DNA of 64,000 nucleotides, taken from JAKPAM01 sp047601745. Lineage in GTDB: Bacteria > Pseudomonadota > Gammaproteobacteria > Burkholderiales > Burkholderiaceae_E. Position numbers and translations under genes: made by a program. The DNA lies in NCBI GenBank assembly GCA_047601745.1, contig JASGIS010000001.1:310001-374000 (forward strand). The letters are read 5' to 3'. Shown here in pieces: positions 56,402-64,000 of this stretch (position 1 is the first letter of the stretch; each line of letters opens with the position of its first letter). A model generated the notes under the pieces. It was not told where the DNA came from, made no database searches, and saw only the letters and a program-made list of their open reading frames with translations.

Positions 56402-58182
56402 AGGCCGTCGAGTCGCTCGCAGACGCGTGCCGCCGCATCGGCCACCGGCACCAGCTCGGTGTCCAGGCCCCGCCGCACGACCATCTCGACCTGGCCGTCC
56501 TTCAGGCTGCGCTCGCCGATCGTGACGCGCAGCGGCACACCGATCAGCTCCCAGTCGGCGAACATCGCGCCCGGCCGCTCGTCGCGGTCGTCGAGCAGCA
56601 CGTCGATGCCCTGCTCGCGCAGTCGCGCGTACAGCTCGTCGGCGGCCTGCCGGACCGCGGCCGACTTGCCGTAGCCGAGCGGGCAGACGACGACCTCGAA
56701 CGGCGCCAGCGGCCGCGGCCAGATGATGCCGCGCTCGTCGTGGTTCTGTTCGATCGCCGCGCCCAGCAGCCGCGTGATGCCGATGCCGTAACAGCCCATC
56801 TCGATCAGCTTAGACTTGCCGTCGGCGTCGACGAAGGTCGCGCCCAGCGCCGACGAGTACTTGGTGCCGAGGTAGAACACGTGCCCGACCTCGATGCCGC
56901 GCTGCAGCTTCAGCGTGCCCTTGCCGTCCGGCGACGGATCGCCCTCGCGCACGTTGCGCAGGTCGACCACCTGCATCGTTTCGCCGAACGTCGCCAGCGC
57001 CGGCGCCACGTCGCGCGCCCAGTTGACGCCGGTGTAGTGGAAATCTTCCTCGTTGGCGCCGCAGACGAAGTCGCCCATATGCGCGGCCGTGCGATCGACG
57101 ACGACCTTGACCGGCCCGCGCATCCCCAGCGGACCGAGGTAGCCGGGCCGGCAGCCGAAGCGCTCGGCGATCTCGGCCTCGGTCGCGAAGCGGAAACCGG
57201 CCAGACCGGGCACCTTGCCGGCCTTGACCTCGTTCAGATCGTGATCGCCGCGCAGCATCAGCAGCCAGATCTCGGTCTTCTCGATCGGCCCGGGCGGATC
57301 GCCGGGCTTGCCGGCGGCGCGGTGGTCGACGGCCAGCACCAGCGATTTGAGCGTGCGCTCCAGCGGCAGGCCCAGCAGCTCGGCGACGTCTTCGCAACGC
57401 GCCTTGCCGGGCGTCGGCGTCTTGGCCAGCGGCTCGGTGGCGGGGCTCGGCTCGGCGATCAGCGGCAGCGCCTCGGCCAGCTCGACGTTGGCCGCGTAGT
57501 CCGAATCCGGGCAATAGGCGATCACGTCCTCGCCGGTCTCGGCGATCACCTGGAACTCGTGGCTCGCCGATCCGCCGATCGCGCCGGTATCGGCGGCCAC
57601 CGCGCGGAACGTCAGGCCCATCCGCGTGAAGATCGCCTGGTACGCGTCGTACATCTTCTGGTAACTGACCAGCGCCGCCTGCGGATCGCGATCGAACGAG
57701 TACGCGTCCTTCATCGTGAACTCGCGGCCGCGCATCACGCCGAAGCGCGGCCGGCGCTCGTCGCGGAACTTGGTCTGGATGTGATAGAAGTTGCGCGGCA
57801 TCTGCCGGTAGCTCTTCAGATCCTGGCGCGCGATGTCAGTGACGACTTCTTCACTGGTCGGCTGGATGATGAAGTCGCGCTGGTGGCGATCCTTGATCCG
57901 CATCAGCTCGGCACCGTACTGGTCCCAGCGGCCGGACTCCTGCCACAGCTCGGCCGGCTGCACGACCGGCATCAGCAACTCGATCGCACCGGCGCGATTC
58001 ATCTCTTCGCGCACGATCGTCTCGATCCGCCGGATCACGCGCAGGCCCATCGGCATGTAGTTGTAGATGCCGGCGGCCTGCTTCTTGATGAGACCGGCCC
58101 TCGACATCAGCCGATGGCTGACGATCTCGGCATCGGCCGGGGCTTCCTTGAGCGTGGCGATATGGAACTGGGAGGCTTTCAT
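56398..58182 (-). CDS. proS: Prolyl-tRNA synthetase, bacterial type with INS editing domain
   Basis: 594 residues. Class II catalytic core with motif 1 region (MPMGLRVIRRIETIVREEMN), motif 2 (FRDERRPRFGVMRGREFTMKDAYSF) and motif 3 (GIGITRLLGA), interrupted by the YbaK-like INS domain (about 225-400) that removes mischarged alanine. C-terminal anticodon domain (about 480-590). The start is typical (MKASQFHIATLKEAP). Confidence 0.97.
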   Translation of the reverse strand: MKASQFHIATLKEAPADAEIVSHRLMSRAGLIKKQAAGIYNYMPMGLRVIRRIETIVREEMNRAGAIELLMPVVQPAELWQESGRWDQYGAELMRIKDRHQRDFIIQPTSEEVVTDIARQDLKSYRQMPRNFYHIQTKFRDERRPRFGVMRGREFTMKDAYSFDRDPQAALVSYQKMYDAYQAIFTRMGLTFRAVAADTGAIGGSASHEFQVIAETGEDVIAYCPDSDYAANVELAEALPLIAEPSPATEPLAKTPTPGKARCEDVAELLGLPLERTLKSLVLAVDHRAAGKPGDPPGPIEKTEIWLLMLRGDHDLNEVKAGKVPGLAGFRFATEAEIAERFGCRPGYLGPLGMRGPVKVVVDRTAAHMGDFVCGANEEDFHYTGVNWARDVAPALATFGETMQVVDLRNVREGDPSPDGKGTLKLQRGIEVGHVFYLGTKYSSALGATFVDADGKSKLIEMGCYGIGITRLLGAAIEQNHDERGIIWPRPLAPFEVVVCPLGYGKSAAVRQAADELYARLREQGIDVLLDDRDERPGAMFADWELIGVPLRVTIGERSLKDGQVEMVVRRGLDTELVPVADAAARVCERLDGL

Positions 58183-58232
58183 GGGCGAAGGGGATGGCGC
58201 CGGACGGAGGCGGCCAAATGCCGGCGGGTCGA

Positions 58233-58238
58233 TATAAT
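58233..58238 (+). promoter_or_regulatory. Perfect -10 (TATAAT) before rppH
   Basis: TATAAT lies 35 bp before the rppH ATG, giving a leader of about 28 nt. No recognisable -35 at 16-18 bp. Confidence 0.5.
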
Positions 58239-58272
58239 CGAACGCATTCTAAGGTATGAAGGGGTTCGGGCC

Positions 58273-58866
58273 ATGCTGGACCGTGACGGTTACCGGCCCA
58301 ACGTCGGCATCATTCTGATCAATCACCGGAACGAGGTCTTCTGGGGCAAGCGGATCCGCGAACATTCGTGGCAGTTTCCGCAGGGCGGCATCAAGCGCGG
58401 CGAGACGCCCGAACAGGCGATGTACCGCGAACTGAACGAAGAAGTCGGCCTGCTGCCCGAGCACGTGCGCATCGTCGGCCGCACGCGCGAATGGCTGCGC
58501 TACGAGGTACCCGACAACTGGGTGCGCCGCGAGTGGCGCGGCCACTACCGGGGACAAAAGCAGATCTGGTTCCTGCTGCGGATGGTCGGTCGGGACTCGG
58601 ACGTGGACCTGCGCGCCAGCGGCCACCCCGAGTTCGATGCCTGGCGCTGGAACGACTACTGGATTCCGCTGGACTCGGTCATCGAGTTCAAGCGCGGCGT
58701 CTACCGGCTGGCGCTGCAGGAGTTGTCGCGCTTCCTCGGAGCGCCGCGGACCGACGCCGGACGCGGCACCGCGCCGCGCGCCGAGCGCCCGTCGGACGAT
58801 CGGCAGGGCGCGCGCACGCCGGCCCCTCGCCTGCCGAAACCGCCCGACCCGGCCGAACCGGCCTGA
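58273..58866 (+). CDS. rppH: RNA pyrophosphohydrolase
   Basis: 197 residues. The opening MLDRDGYRPNVGIILIN, EVFWGKRIREHSWQFPQGG and the Nudix box at 38-60 (ending RELNEEVGL) are the RppH pattern. It removes pyrophosphate from the 5' end of mRNA and so triggers decay. The family core ends near 155; residues 155-197 are a Pro/Arg/Ala-rich extension. The ATG is preceded by AAGGGG. Divergent from proS. Confidence 0.95.
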   Translation: MLDRDGYRPNVGIILINHRNEVFWGKRIREHSWQFPQGGIKRGETPEQAMYRELNEEVGLLPEHVRIVGRTREWLRYEVPDNWVRREWRGHYRGQKQIWFLLRMVGRDSDVDLRASGHPEFDAWRWNDYWIPLDSVIEFKRGVYRLALQELSRFLGAPRTDAGRGTAPRAERPSDDRQGARTPAPRLPKPPDPAEPA

Positions 58867-58909
58867 ATCGGCCCGACACCCGCCCGCCTTCGCCTGACCG
58901 GCCCGATCG

Positions 58910-59566
58910 ATGACACACCCGATCTTTTCGTCTTCCACGCCACACCCGACCCGGTCGGTGTGCGCGCCCCGCTCCGGGCATCCTGGCCCGGTGCATTCCG
59001 GCCCCGTGCATCCCGGCCCCGAGACAGGTCGAGCGCCGGCCCGCCGCCGGGCCTTTCGCGCCAGCAGCATGCTGCTGGCCGGCGCGCTGTCGCTGCTGGC
59101 GGCCTCGCCGGCGACGGCGCTGCTGTTCGATGACGACAAGCACCAGGCCGAGGTCGACTGGCCGGACCCGCCGCCGGCGCCGCCGAATCTGGACCGGCTC
59201 GTCGAATACTCGCTGATCGAGGGGCGCAGCGACCTGCGTTTCGCGTTCGACCCGGACAGCTTGGTCGCCGTCGACCAGACCGGCGTGCGTTTGACGCTCG
59301 TCGTCACGAGCCGCTCGGGCACGCCGAACATCAGCCACGAGGCGTTCCGCTGCACGTCGCTCGAACGCAAGATGCTGGCGACCGGGCATCGCGACGGGCA
59401 CTGGAGTCCGGTCGCGCGGCCCGAATGGAAGAAGCTCGACGCGCACGACAACGCGACGCAGTGGCTCAAGCCGCTATACCTGGCGATCTGCGACGGCGGC
59501 GAGCCGACGACGCGCGTCGACACCATCAAGCGGCGACTGAACGCCCTGACGCAGATCCCGAACTGA
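58910..59566 (+). CDS. CNP1-like periplasmic/lipid-anchored protein
   Basis: 218 residues as annotated. A hydrophobic signal peptide is MLLAGALSLLAASPATA (from M54, 59069); the preceding 53 residues include a 15-bp DNA repeat (GPVHP/GPVHS) and may not be translated, but a later start would remove the positively charged part. The mature domain (about 85-215, LVEYSLIEGRSDLRFAFDP) is CNP1-like, a family of unknown function common after rppH in this lineage. Confidence 0.78.
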   Translation: MTHPIFSSSTPHPTRSVCAPRSGHPGPVHSGPVHPGPETGRAPARRRAFRASSMLLAGALSLLAASPATALLFDDDKHQAEVDWPDPPPAPPNLDRLVEYSLIEGRSDLRFAFDPDSLVAVDQTGVRLTLVVTSRSGTPNISHEAFRCTSLERKMLATGHRDGHWSPVARPEWKKLDAHDNATQWLKPLYLAICDGGEPTTRVDTIKRRLNALTQIPN

Positions 59567-59612
59567 ACGACGATCCGACGGATCCCGGCCCGACGCGCCC
59601 GCCCGGCCGGTT

Positions 59613-59676
59613 CAGCCTTCGTAACGGGCCAGCCTTCGTAACGACCAGCCTTCGTAGCGGTTCAGCCTTCGTAGCG
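59613..59676 (-). repeat. Four tandem copies of the 3' end of the hydroxyacid dehydrogenase gene
   Basis: CAGCCTTCGTARCG occurs at 59613, 59630, 59646 and 59663 (plus-strand reading), 16-17 bp apart. The copy at 59663 codes the protein's end RYEG; its stop TGA spans 59662-59664. Confidence 0.85.
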
Positions 59677-60606
59677 GGTCAACACCGGCCGGCCCTCGGT
59701 GAACGCGATCACGTTGTCGATCGTCAGCCGGCCCATCGCCGTGCGCGTCGGCACGGTGCCGCTGCCCTGGTGCGGATGCAGCACGACCTGCGGCAGATCG
59801 ATCAGCGCCTGCGGCACCCGCGGCTCGTCGTCGAACACGTCGAGCCCGGCGCCGCCCAGCCTGCCGTCGGCCAGGCATTCGATCAGCGCCGCCTGGTCGA
59901 CGACCGATCCGCGCGCGATGTTGACGAACACGCCGTCGGGCCCGAGCGCCTCGATCGCCGCGCGGGACACGATATGGCGTGTCGCTTCGCCGCCCGGGCA
60001 GGCGGCGATCAGCACGTCGGCCCAATCGGCCATCGCGACGACGTCGGCGAAGTAGCGATACGGTTGCGCGGGCTTCTCGCGCGGGCCGAAGTAGGCGATC
60101 TCGGTATCGAAGGCCGCGCAGCGCCGGGCGATCGCCAGGCCGATGCGGCCCAGCCCGACGATGCCGACCTTGCGGCGCTGCAGGCTGCGCGTCAGCGGCA
60201 TCGGCCCGCGCAGCCAGCGGCCCTCGCGCACGAAGCGATCGCCGGCCGGGATCTGCCGGATCGAGCCCAGCAGCAGCGCCAGCGCCATGTCGGCGACGTC
60301 GTCGGTCAGCACATCGGGCGTATTGGTGACGACGATGCCGTGCTCGCGGCAGTACCCGGTATCGACGGCGTCGACGCCGACGCCGAAGCACGACACCAGC
60401 GCCAGTTGCGGCAGCAGGCGCATCTCGTCGGCCTTGATGCCGCGGCCGCCGCTGGTGACGACGATCCGGCAGCGATCGGCCAGCGAGCGCAGCAGCGCAG
60501 GCTTGTCCGCCGCTTCCCACAGCCGGTGGCAGTCGAACGTCGATTCGAGCTCGTTCTGCGTCGGCGCGAACAGCGGCCCCATGACCAGGACGACGGGTTT
60601 GCTCAT
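59662..60606 (-). CDS. D-isomer-specific 2-hydroxyacid dehydrogenase
   Basis: 314 residues. NAD-binding GLGRIG (151-156) and catalytic triad R232 (NIARGS), E261 (DDEP) and H279 (HPHQGS). In this family it reduces glyoxylate or hydroxypyruvate, or interconverts other 2-keto acids; the substrate is not evident. Only 5 bp separate it from the downstream end of the FAH gene, so the two are likely co-transcribed. Its last codons are part of a tandem repeat. Confidence 0.92.
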   Translation of the reverse strand: MSKPVVLVMGPLFAPTQNELESTFDCHRLWEAADKPALLRSLADRCRIVVTSGGRGIKADEMRLLPQLALVSCFGVGVDAVDTGYCREHGIVVTNTPDVLTDDVADMALALLLGSIRQIPAGDRFVREGRWLRGPMPLTRSLQRRKVGIVGLGRIGLAIARRCAAFDTEIAYFGPREKPAQPYRYFADVVAMADWADVLIAACPGGEATRHIVSRAAIEALGPDGVFVNIARGSVVDQAALIECLADGRLGGAGLDVFDDEPRVPQALIDLPQVVLHPHQGSGTVPTRTAMGRLTIDNVIAFTEGRPVLTRYEG

Positions 60607-60611
60607 TGCGG

Positions 60612-61460
60612 TCAGCGCTTGAACTTGACGACTTTCAGCGTCTGCTGGCCGAGCCCTTCGATGCCCAGCGTCATCACGTCGCCGGCCTTCAGGAACTGCG
60701 GCGGCTTCATCCCCGACCCCACGCCGGGCGGCGTGCCGGTCGTGATCACGTCACCGGGCATCAGCGTCATGAACTGGCTGACGTACGAGATCAGCGCCGC
60801 GCAACCGAAGATCATCGTCCGCGTATTGCCGCGCTGGCGCGGCTGGCCGTTGACGTCGAGCCACATGTCCAGGCGCTGCGGATCGGTGATCTCGTCGGTC
60901 GTGACCAGCCACGGGCCGATCGGCCCGAAGGTGTCGCAACCCTTGCCCTTGTCCCAGGTCCCGCCGCGATCGATCTGGTATTCGCGCTCGGACACGTCGT
61001 TGACGAGCACGTAGCCGGCGACGTGGCGCAGCGCGTCCTTCTTCGTCACGTAGCGCGCGACCGAACCGATGACGATGCCGAGCTCGACCTCCCAGTCGGT
61101 CTTGACCGAGCCCTTGGGCAGCATCACGTCGTCGTCGGGGCCCGACATCGACGTCAGCGTCTTGTGGAAGACGATCGGTTCGCGCGGGATCGGATTGCCG
61201 GTCTCGGCCGCGTGATCGCTGTAGTTCAGGCCGATCGCGACGAACTTCGTCGCGCCGGTGAACGGCACGCCGAAGCGGGGCTTGCCGCGCACCTTGGCGA
61301 GTTTGGAAGGCTTGATCCGGGCGATCCGCGTGAGCCCTTTCGGTGACAACTGAGCCGGGCCGATGTCCGGCACGACGTCTTCGAGCGAACGCAGAACGCC
61401 ATCGGCGTCGATCAGGCCGGGCTTTTCGTTGCCGGGCTTGCCGTATCGGACGAGTTTCAA
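60612..61460 (-). CDS. Fumarylacetoacetate hydrolase family protein
   Basis: 282 residues starting at a TTG (61460). That start is favoured because GGAGG lies 6 bases upstream and the protein then opens (M)KLVRYGKPGNEKPGL, the family N-terminus. Metal-binding segment WEVELGIVIG and GTWDKGKGCDTFGPIGP fit the 2-hydroxyhepta-diene-dioate isomerase/acylpyruvate hydrolase branch. It cleaves or isomerises beta-keto acids; in an operon with the hydroxyacid dehydrogenase. A TATAAC -10-like element sits at 61494-61499. Confidence 0.93.
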   Translation of the reverse strand: MKLVRYGKPGNEKPGLIDADGVLRSLEDVVPDIGPAQLSPKGLTRIARIKPSKLAKVRGKPRFGVPFTGATKFVAIGLNYSDHAAETGNPIPREPIVFHKTLTSMSGPDDDVMLPKGSVKTDWEVELGIVIGSVARYVTKKDALRHVAGYVLVNDVSEREYQIDRGGTWDKGKGCDTFGPIGPWLVTTDEITDPQRLDMWLDVNGQPRQRGNTRTMIFGCAALISYVSQFMTLMPGDVITTGTPPGVGSGMKPPQFLKAGDVMTLGIEGLGQQTLKVVKFKR

Positions 61461-61493
61461 AGGATCCCTCCCAAAGCACCATCGCGGTCGCAC

Positions 61494-61499
61494 GTTATA
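61494..61499 (-). promoter_or_regulatory. Candidate -10 before the FAH-dehydrogenase operon
   Basis: TATAAC on the minus strand, about 34 bp before the TTG start. The -35 is poor. Confidence 0.45.
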
Positions 61500-61588
61500 A
61501 CGCAGCGCGACCGGCGCGTCGAGCACGGCGCCGGAACATCGTTCCACCACGCGGGCTGCGGACGCGGAGCGGATCCGCCGACCGATCA

Positions 61589-61750
61589 GAATCCGTGAAC
61601 GAATCGGACTCGCCCGAGCGGCGCGTCAGGGCGGTTCCGAGCGAGGCGCGAAGCGCAGCCCTATCGCGTGATAGGGCGAGCATTCGCAACGACGGGCGGG
61701 ATCGTCCTGGCGCGACGAGCGGCCGTGGCGGGTTCGTTCACAGATTCTCA
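61589..61750. repeat. Dispersed palindromic element, 162-bp copy (MITE/REP-like)
   Basis: Terminal arms GAATCCGTGAACGAATC (61589-61605) and GGTTCGTTCACAGATTC (61731-61747) pair at 15 of 17 positions and match the arms at 12156-12203. The interior has GCCCTATC/GATAGGGC (61658-61677, 4-nt loop) as a nested stem. No open frame. The right end covers the stop codon of the DUF937 gene. Confidence 0.85.
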
Positions 61751-62446
61751 GCTATTGCGCATCCGCTCGTGGATCTTGGCCATCGCGATCGCCAGCACGG
61801 CGCCGCCGAGCGTCTTGACCAGCGCCGGGTTCCTCGCATAGAACTCGCTGAGCGAGTCGATGATGCTCGGATTGTGCTTCTCGGCCTCGGCCGCGATCTG
61901 GCCGACTTCTTCGGGCGACAGTTGCGACGCCTGCTCGGGCGTGATCGTCGGGAGCAGACCGCCGGAGCCGCCCGCGGCGGCGCCGGACGGCGCGACCTGG
62001 CCCGGTGCCTGCAACGCGCCGCCGCCGGCCCCGGCGCCCAGCAGGCCGCCGAGGATCGAGCCCAGTCCCCCCTCGAGACCGCCGCCCGCCGGCGCGGCGG
62101 TATTCGGCATGCCGCCGGCCGGCGCGGCACCGCCGCCGCGCGACAGCTTGTCGAGGATGCCGCCGCCGGCCGCGCCCGCCATCCCGCCGAGCACGGCCGG
62201 GCCGAGCGACGCGAGGATCTGGTTGAGGATGTCGGCCCGCCCCTGCGGCGACGCATTGCCGAACATGTGGCTGACCATGTCGCCGAGCGGCGGCGTCTGA
62301 TCCGAGCGCAAGGTCTCGGCGACGCCTTGCTGGAACACATCCGGCGGCGTGGCGTTGACCACGTCATCGAAATGGCGGTCGGCGTGCTCAGCGTTCAGAC
62401 CGCCGGACGCCGTGAAGACCTGCTGAAGGATGTCGAACAAGCCCAC
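61748..62446 (-). CDS. DUF937 (YidB-like) protein
   Basis: 232 residues from a GTG start with AGGAG 7 bases upstream. N-terminal MGLFDILQQVF, a Gly/Ala-rich middle (about 78-160, possibly low-complexity), a hydrophobic end. DUF937 has no known function; relatives aggregate or are secreted in some Proteobacteria. The stop lies in the palindromic element. Probably in an operon with the small GlsB protein (27 bp gap). Confidence 0.85.
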   Translation of the reverse strand: MGLFDILQQVFTASGGLNAEHADRHFDDVVNATPPDVFQQGVAETLRSDQTPPLGDMVSHMFGNASPQGRADILNQILASLGPAVLGGMAGAAGGGILDKLSRGGGAAPAGGMPNTAAPAGGGLEGGLGSILGGLLGAGAGGGALQAPGQVAPSGAAAGGSGGLLPTITPEQASQLSPEEVGQIAAEAEKHNPSIIDSLSEFYARNPALVKTLGGAVLAIAMAKIHERMRNS

Positions 62447-62473
62447 GATCGCTCTCCTGAGAGTGGATGGGAT

Positions 62474-62719
62474 CTACTTCTTGCGGAAAAACCCGTACAG
62501 CACCAGCAGCACCGCGGCGCCGACGACGGCGCCGATGAAGCCTGCCGGTTGGCCGGCCTGATACCAGCCCATCCCCTGACCGACGAAGGTCGCGACGATG
62601 GAACCGGCGATACCGAGCGCCGAAGTGAGGAAAAAGCCCTTGGGGCCGTCGCCGGGAGTAACGGCCCTTGCGATCAGGCCCGCGACGAAACCGATGAGGA
62701 TGGTCCAGATGATTCCCAT
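62474..62719 (-). CDS. GlsB/YeaQ/YmgE family stress membrane protein
   Basis: 81 residues with three membrane helices: IIWTILIGFVAGLIARAV, GFFLTSALGIAGSIVATFVGQ and GAVVGAAVLLVLYGFF. The TPGDGPKG loop is a family mark. These proteins are tied to general envelope stress. GGAG lies 7 bases before the ATG. Confidence 0.92.
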   Translation of the reverse strand: MGIIWTILIGFVAGLIARAVTPGDGPKGFFLTSALGIAGSIVATFVGQGMGWYQAGQPAGFIGAVVGAAVLLVLYGFFRKK

Positions 62720-62794
62720 GCAACACTCCGATGAAGGCCGGCAACGCCAGCGAAACCGATTATCCCCGATCATCGGGCGCCGGCCGCGGCGCCG

Positions 62795-64000
62795 TCAGAG
62801 CCCGAACTGCAAGCGCGCGAGCCGCGCGTAATGTCCATCGACGGCGATCAGCTCGCGATGCGTCCCCTGTTCTACGAGCCGGCCGCGATCCAGCACCACG
62901 ATCCGGTCGGCCTCGACGACCGTCGCCAGGCGATGCGCGATCACCAACGTCGTACGCCCCTTCATCGCCACGCGCAACGCCTGCTGGACCAGCCGCTCGC
63001 TCTCGGCGTCCAGCGCGCTGGTGGCCTCGTCGAGCAGCAATAGCGGCGGGTTCTTGAGCAAGGCGCGCGCGATCGCGATTCGCTGTCGCTGCCCCCCGGA
63101 CAGCCTGACACCGCGCTCGCCGAGGAAGCTGCGGTAACCGTCGGGCAGCGCGGAGATGAACTCGTCGGCGTACGCGGCCGCGGCCGCCGCCCTGACCTCG
63201 TCGTCGCTGGCGTCCAGGCGACCGTAGCGGATGTTCTCCATCGCGTCGGCCGAAAACACGGTGTTGTCCTGCGCGACGATGCCGATGCGCTCGCGCAGCC
63301 GCGTCGGCTCGCCTTCGCGCACGTCGACGCCGTCGATGCGGATCACGCCTCGCTGCGGATCGTAGAAGCGCAGCAGCAACTGGAACAGCGTCGTCTTGCC
63401 GGCGCCCGACGGACCGACGATGGCCACCGTCCGGCCGGGCTCGATCGCCAGCGACAACGCGTCGATCGCGGGCTCGCCGGGCCGCGATGGATAGCAGAAC
63501 GTCACCTGGTCGAAGACGACCGACGAGCCCTGCGGCCCCTGCGGCGAGCCGGACGCCGGCATCCGCGCCGACGCCGACGCCGACGCCGACTCTGCCGCTG
63601 CCGCTGCCGATGCCGACCGCGCCGCGCCGACGGCCGAAATACCGGGCTCCGAAACACCGGCATCCGATGCGCCGGCCTCCGATGCAAGCGCTTTCGAAGC
63701 ACCGGTGCCCGCTGCACCGGCGTCCGCTGCGCCGGCGCCGGCGCCGAGCGCGACGATCGCCGGCCGCGCGGCCAGCAGCTCGATCAGGCGCTCGGTCGCG
63801 CCGACCGCGCGCTGCACGTCGCCCCAGACCTCGGACAGCGCGCCGGTCGACGACGCGACCATCGCCGCGTAGAGGATGAACTGGGTCAGCGTGCCGATCG
63901 TGATCTGCCCGGCCAGCACGGCCTTGGCGCCGAGCCACAGCACGAAGACGATCGCGCCGAAGATCAGCACGATCGCGGCCGCGGTCAGCGCCGATCGCGC
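62795..64000 (-). CDS. MsbA-related ABC exporter (5' part outside window)
   Basis: Visible: 401 codons without the N-terminal membrane domain start. The end of the membrane domain (LTQFILYAAMVASSTGALSEVWGDVQRAVGATERL) is followed by an unusual Ala/Ser linker and an ABC ATPase domain: Walker A GPSGAGKTT, Q-loop VAQDN, signature LSGGQRQRIAIARALL, Walker B LLLLDEATSALD and switch IAHRL. It belongs to the MsbA-related half-transporter group and likely flips lipids or drugs. Confidence 0.9.
   Translation of the reverse strand, partial: ARSALTAAAIVLIFGAIVFVLWLGAKAVLAGQITIGTLTQFILYAAMVASSTGALSEVWGDVQRAVGATERLIELLAARPAIVALGAGAGAADAGAAGTGASKALASEAGASDAGVSEPGISAVGAARSASAAAAAESASASASARMPASGSPQGPQGSSVVFDQVTFCYPSRPGEPAIDALSLAIEPGRTVAIVGPSGAGKTTLFQLLLRFYDPQRGVIRIDGVDVREGEPTRLRERIGIVAQDNTVFSADAMENIRYGRLDASDDEVRAAAAAAYADEFISALPDGYRSFLGERGVRLSGGQRQRIAIARALLKNPPLLLLDEATSALDAESERLVQQALRVAMKGRTTLVIAHRLATVVEADRIVVLDRGRLVEQGTHRELIAVDGHYARLARLQFGL
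63521..63757 (-). repeat. Ala/Ser-coding degenerate tandem repeats in the ABC exporter linker
   Basis: Short repeated units (GCATCCGATGCGCCGG-like 15-bp and GCCGACGCC 9-bp and 6-bp steps) code about 79 residues between the membrane and ATPase domains, where relatives have about 10-20. Confidence 0.75.

Noticed and set aside
61589..61750. Insertion sequence
   Set aside because: Only 162 bp and no transposase frame; at most a non-autonomous element.

Overview
The window is a GC-rich piece of a bacterial chromosome. Its gene order is typical of Betaproteobacteria, most likely Burkholderiales: mpl-yqiA-rnb-tonB-aroE-mtgA, tlpA-aroQ-accB-accC-prmA-DUF3426, nrdA-nrdB-AlgP-like histone, ampD-pilR-pilS-ccsA//ffh, and proS//rppH-CNP1. 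I cannot name the genus. No rRNA, tRNA, CRISPR array, transposase or prophage gene was seen.

Layout. 1-2.6 kb is a small accessory patch that looks less GC-rich than the rest: a VapBC toxin-antitoxin pair (toxin cut by the window edge) behind a perfect 46-bp palindrome, a DUF2846-like lipoprotein, a Nu-class GST and an orphan AbrB-type antitoxin. 2.6-14.7 kb holds an acyl-CoA dehydrogenase, a Na/Pi cotransporter, an ECF sigma/anti-sigma operon with its own candidate ECF promoter, a dCache-GAF-HD-GYP c-di-GMP phosphodiesterase with a molybdopterin-fold partner, an IlvD/Edd dehydratase and an alkylated-DNA repair methyltransferase. 14.8-23.2 kb is a tightly packed minus-strand run (mgtE, mtgA, aroE, tonB-like, RNase II-like, yqiA, mpl) for cell wall, shikimate and RNA metabolism. 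23.3-30.6 kb is a plus-strand run from a conserved hypothetical through tlpA, aroQ, the acetyl-CoA carboxylase genes accBC, prmA and a zinc-ribbon membrane protein to a PfkB sugar kinase. 30.8-35.4 kb is an RND efflux operon with a strong candidate promoter and an operator-like palindrome on its start site. 35.6-43.7 kb carries a degenerate GGDEF protein, YggT, an AlgP-like histone H1 mimic, class Ia ribonucleotide reductase (nrdA, nrdB) and ampD. 43.8-49.9 kb has the PilSR type IV pilus two-component system, a cytochrome c assembly protein and ffh. 50-64 kb mixes housekeeping (proS, rppH) with a D-2-hydroxyacid dehydrogenase flavoprotein, a SET-domain protein, a cupin, a Tat-type PhoX-like lipoprotein, a thioesterase, a lytic transglycosylase, an FAH-family hydrolase and an MsbA-related ABC exporter cut by the right edge.

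The most unusual trait is the number of short tandem repeats. Units of 6-17 bp occur in linkers, signal regions and intergenic gaps. In several places (mgtE, the PhoX-like gene, the hydroxyacid dehydrogenase, DUF937) the gene's stop codon lies inside a repeat or palindrome. A dispersed palindromic element with 17-bp arms occurs at 12.16 kb in a short form and at 61.6 kb in a 162-bp form, and looks like a non-autonomous MITE or REP-type element. Arrays inside genes keep the reading frame; arrays between genes need not.
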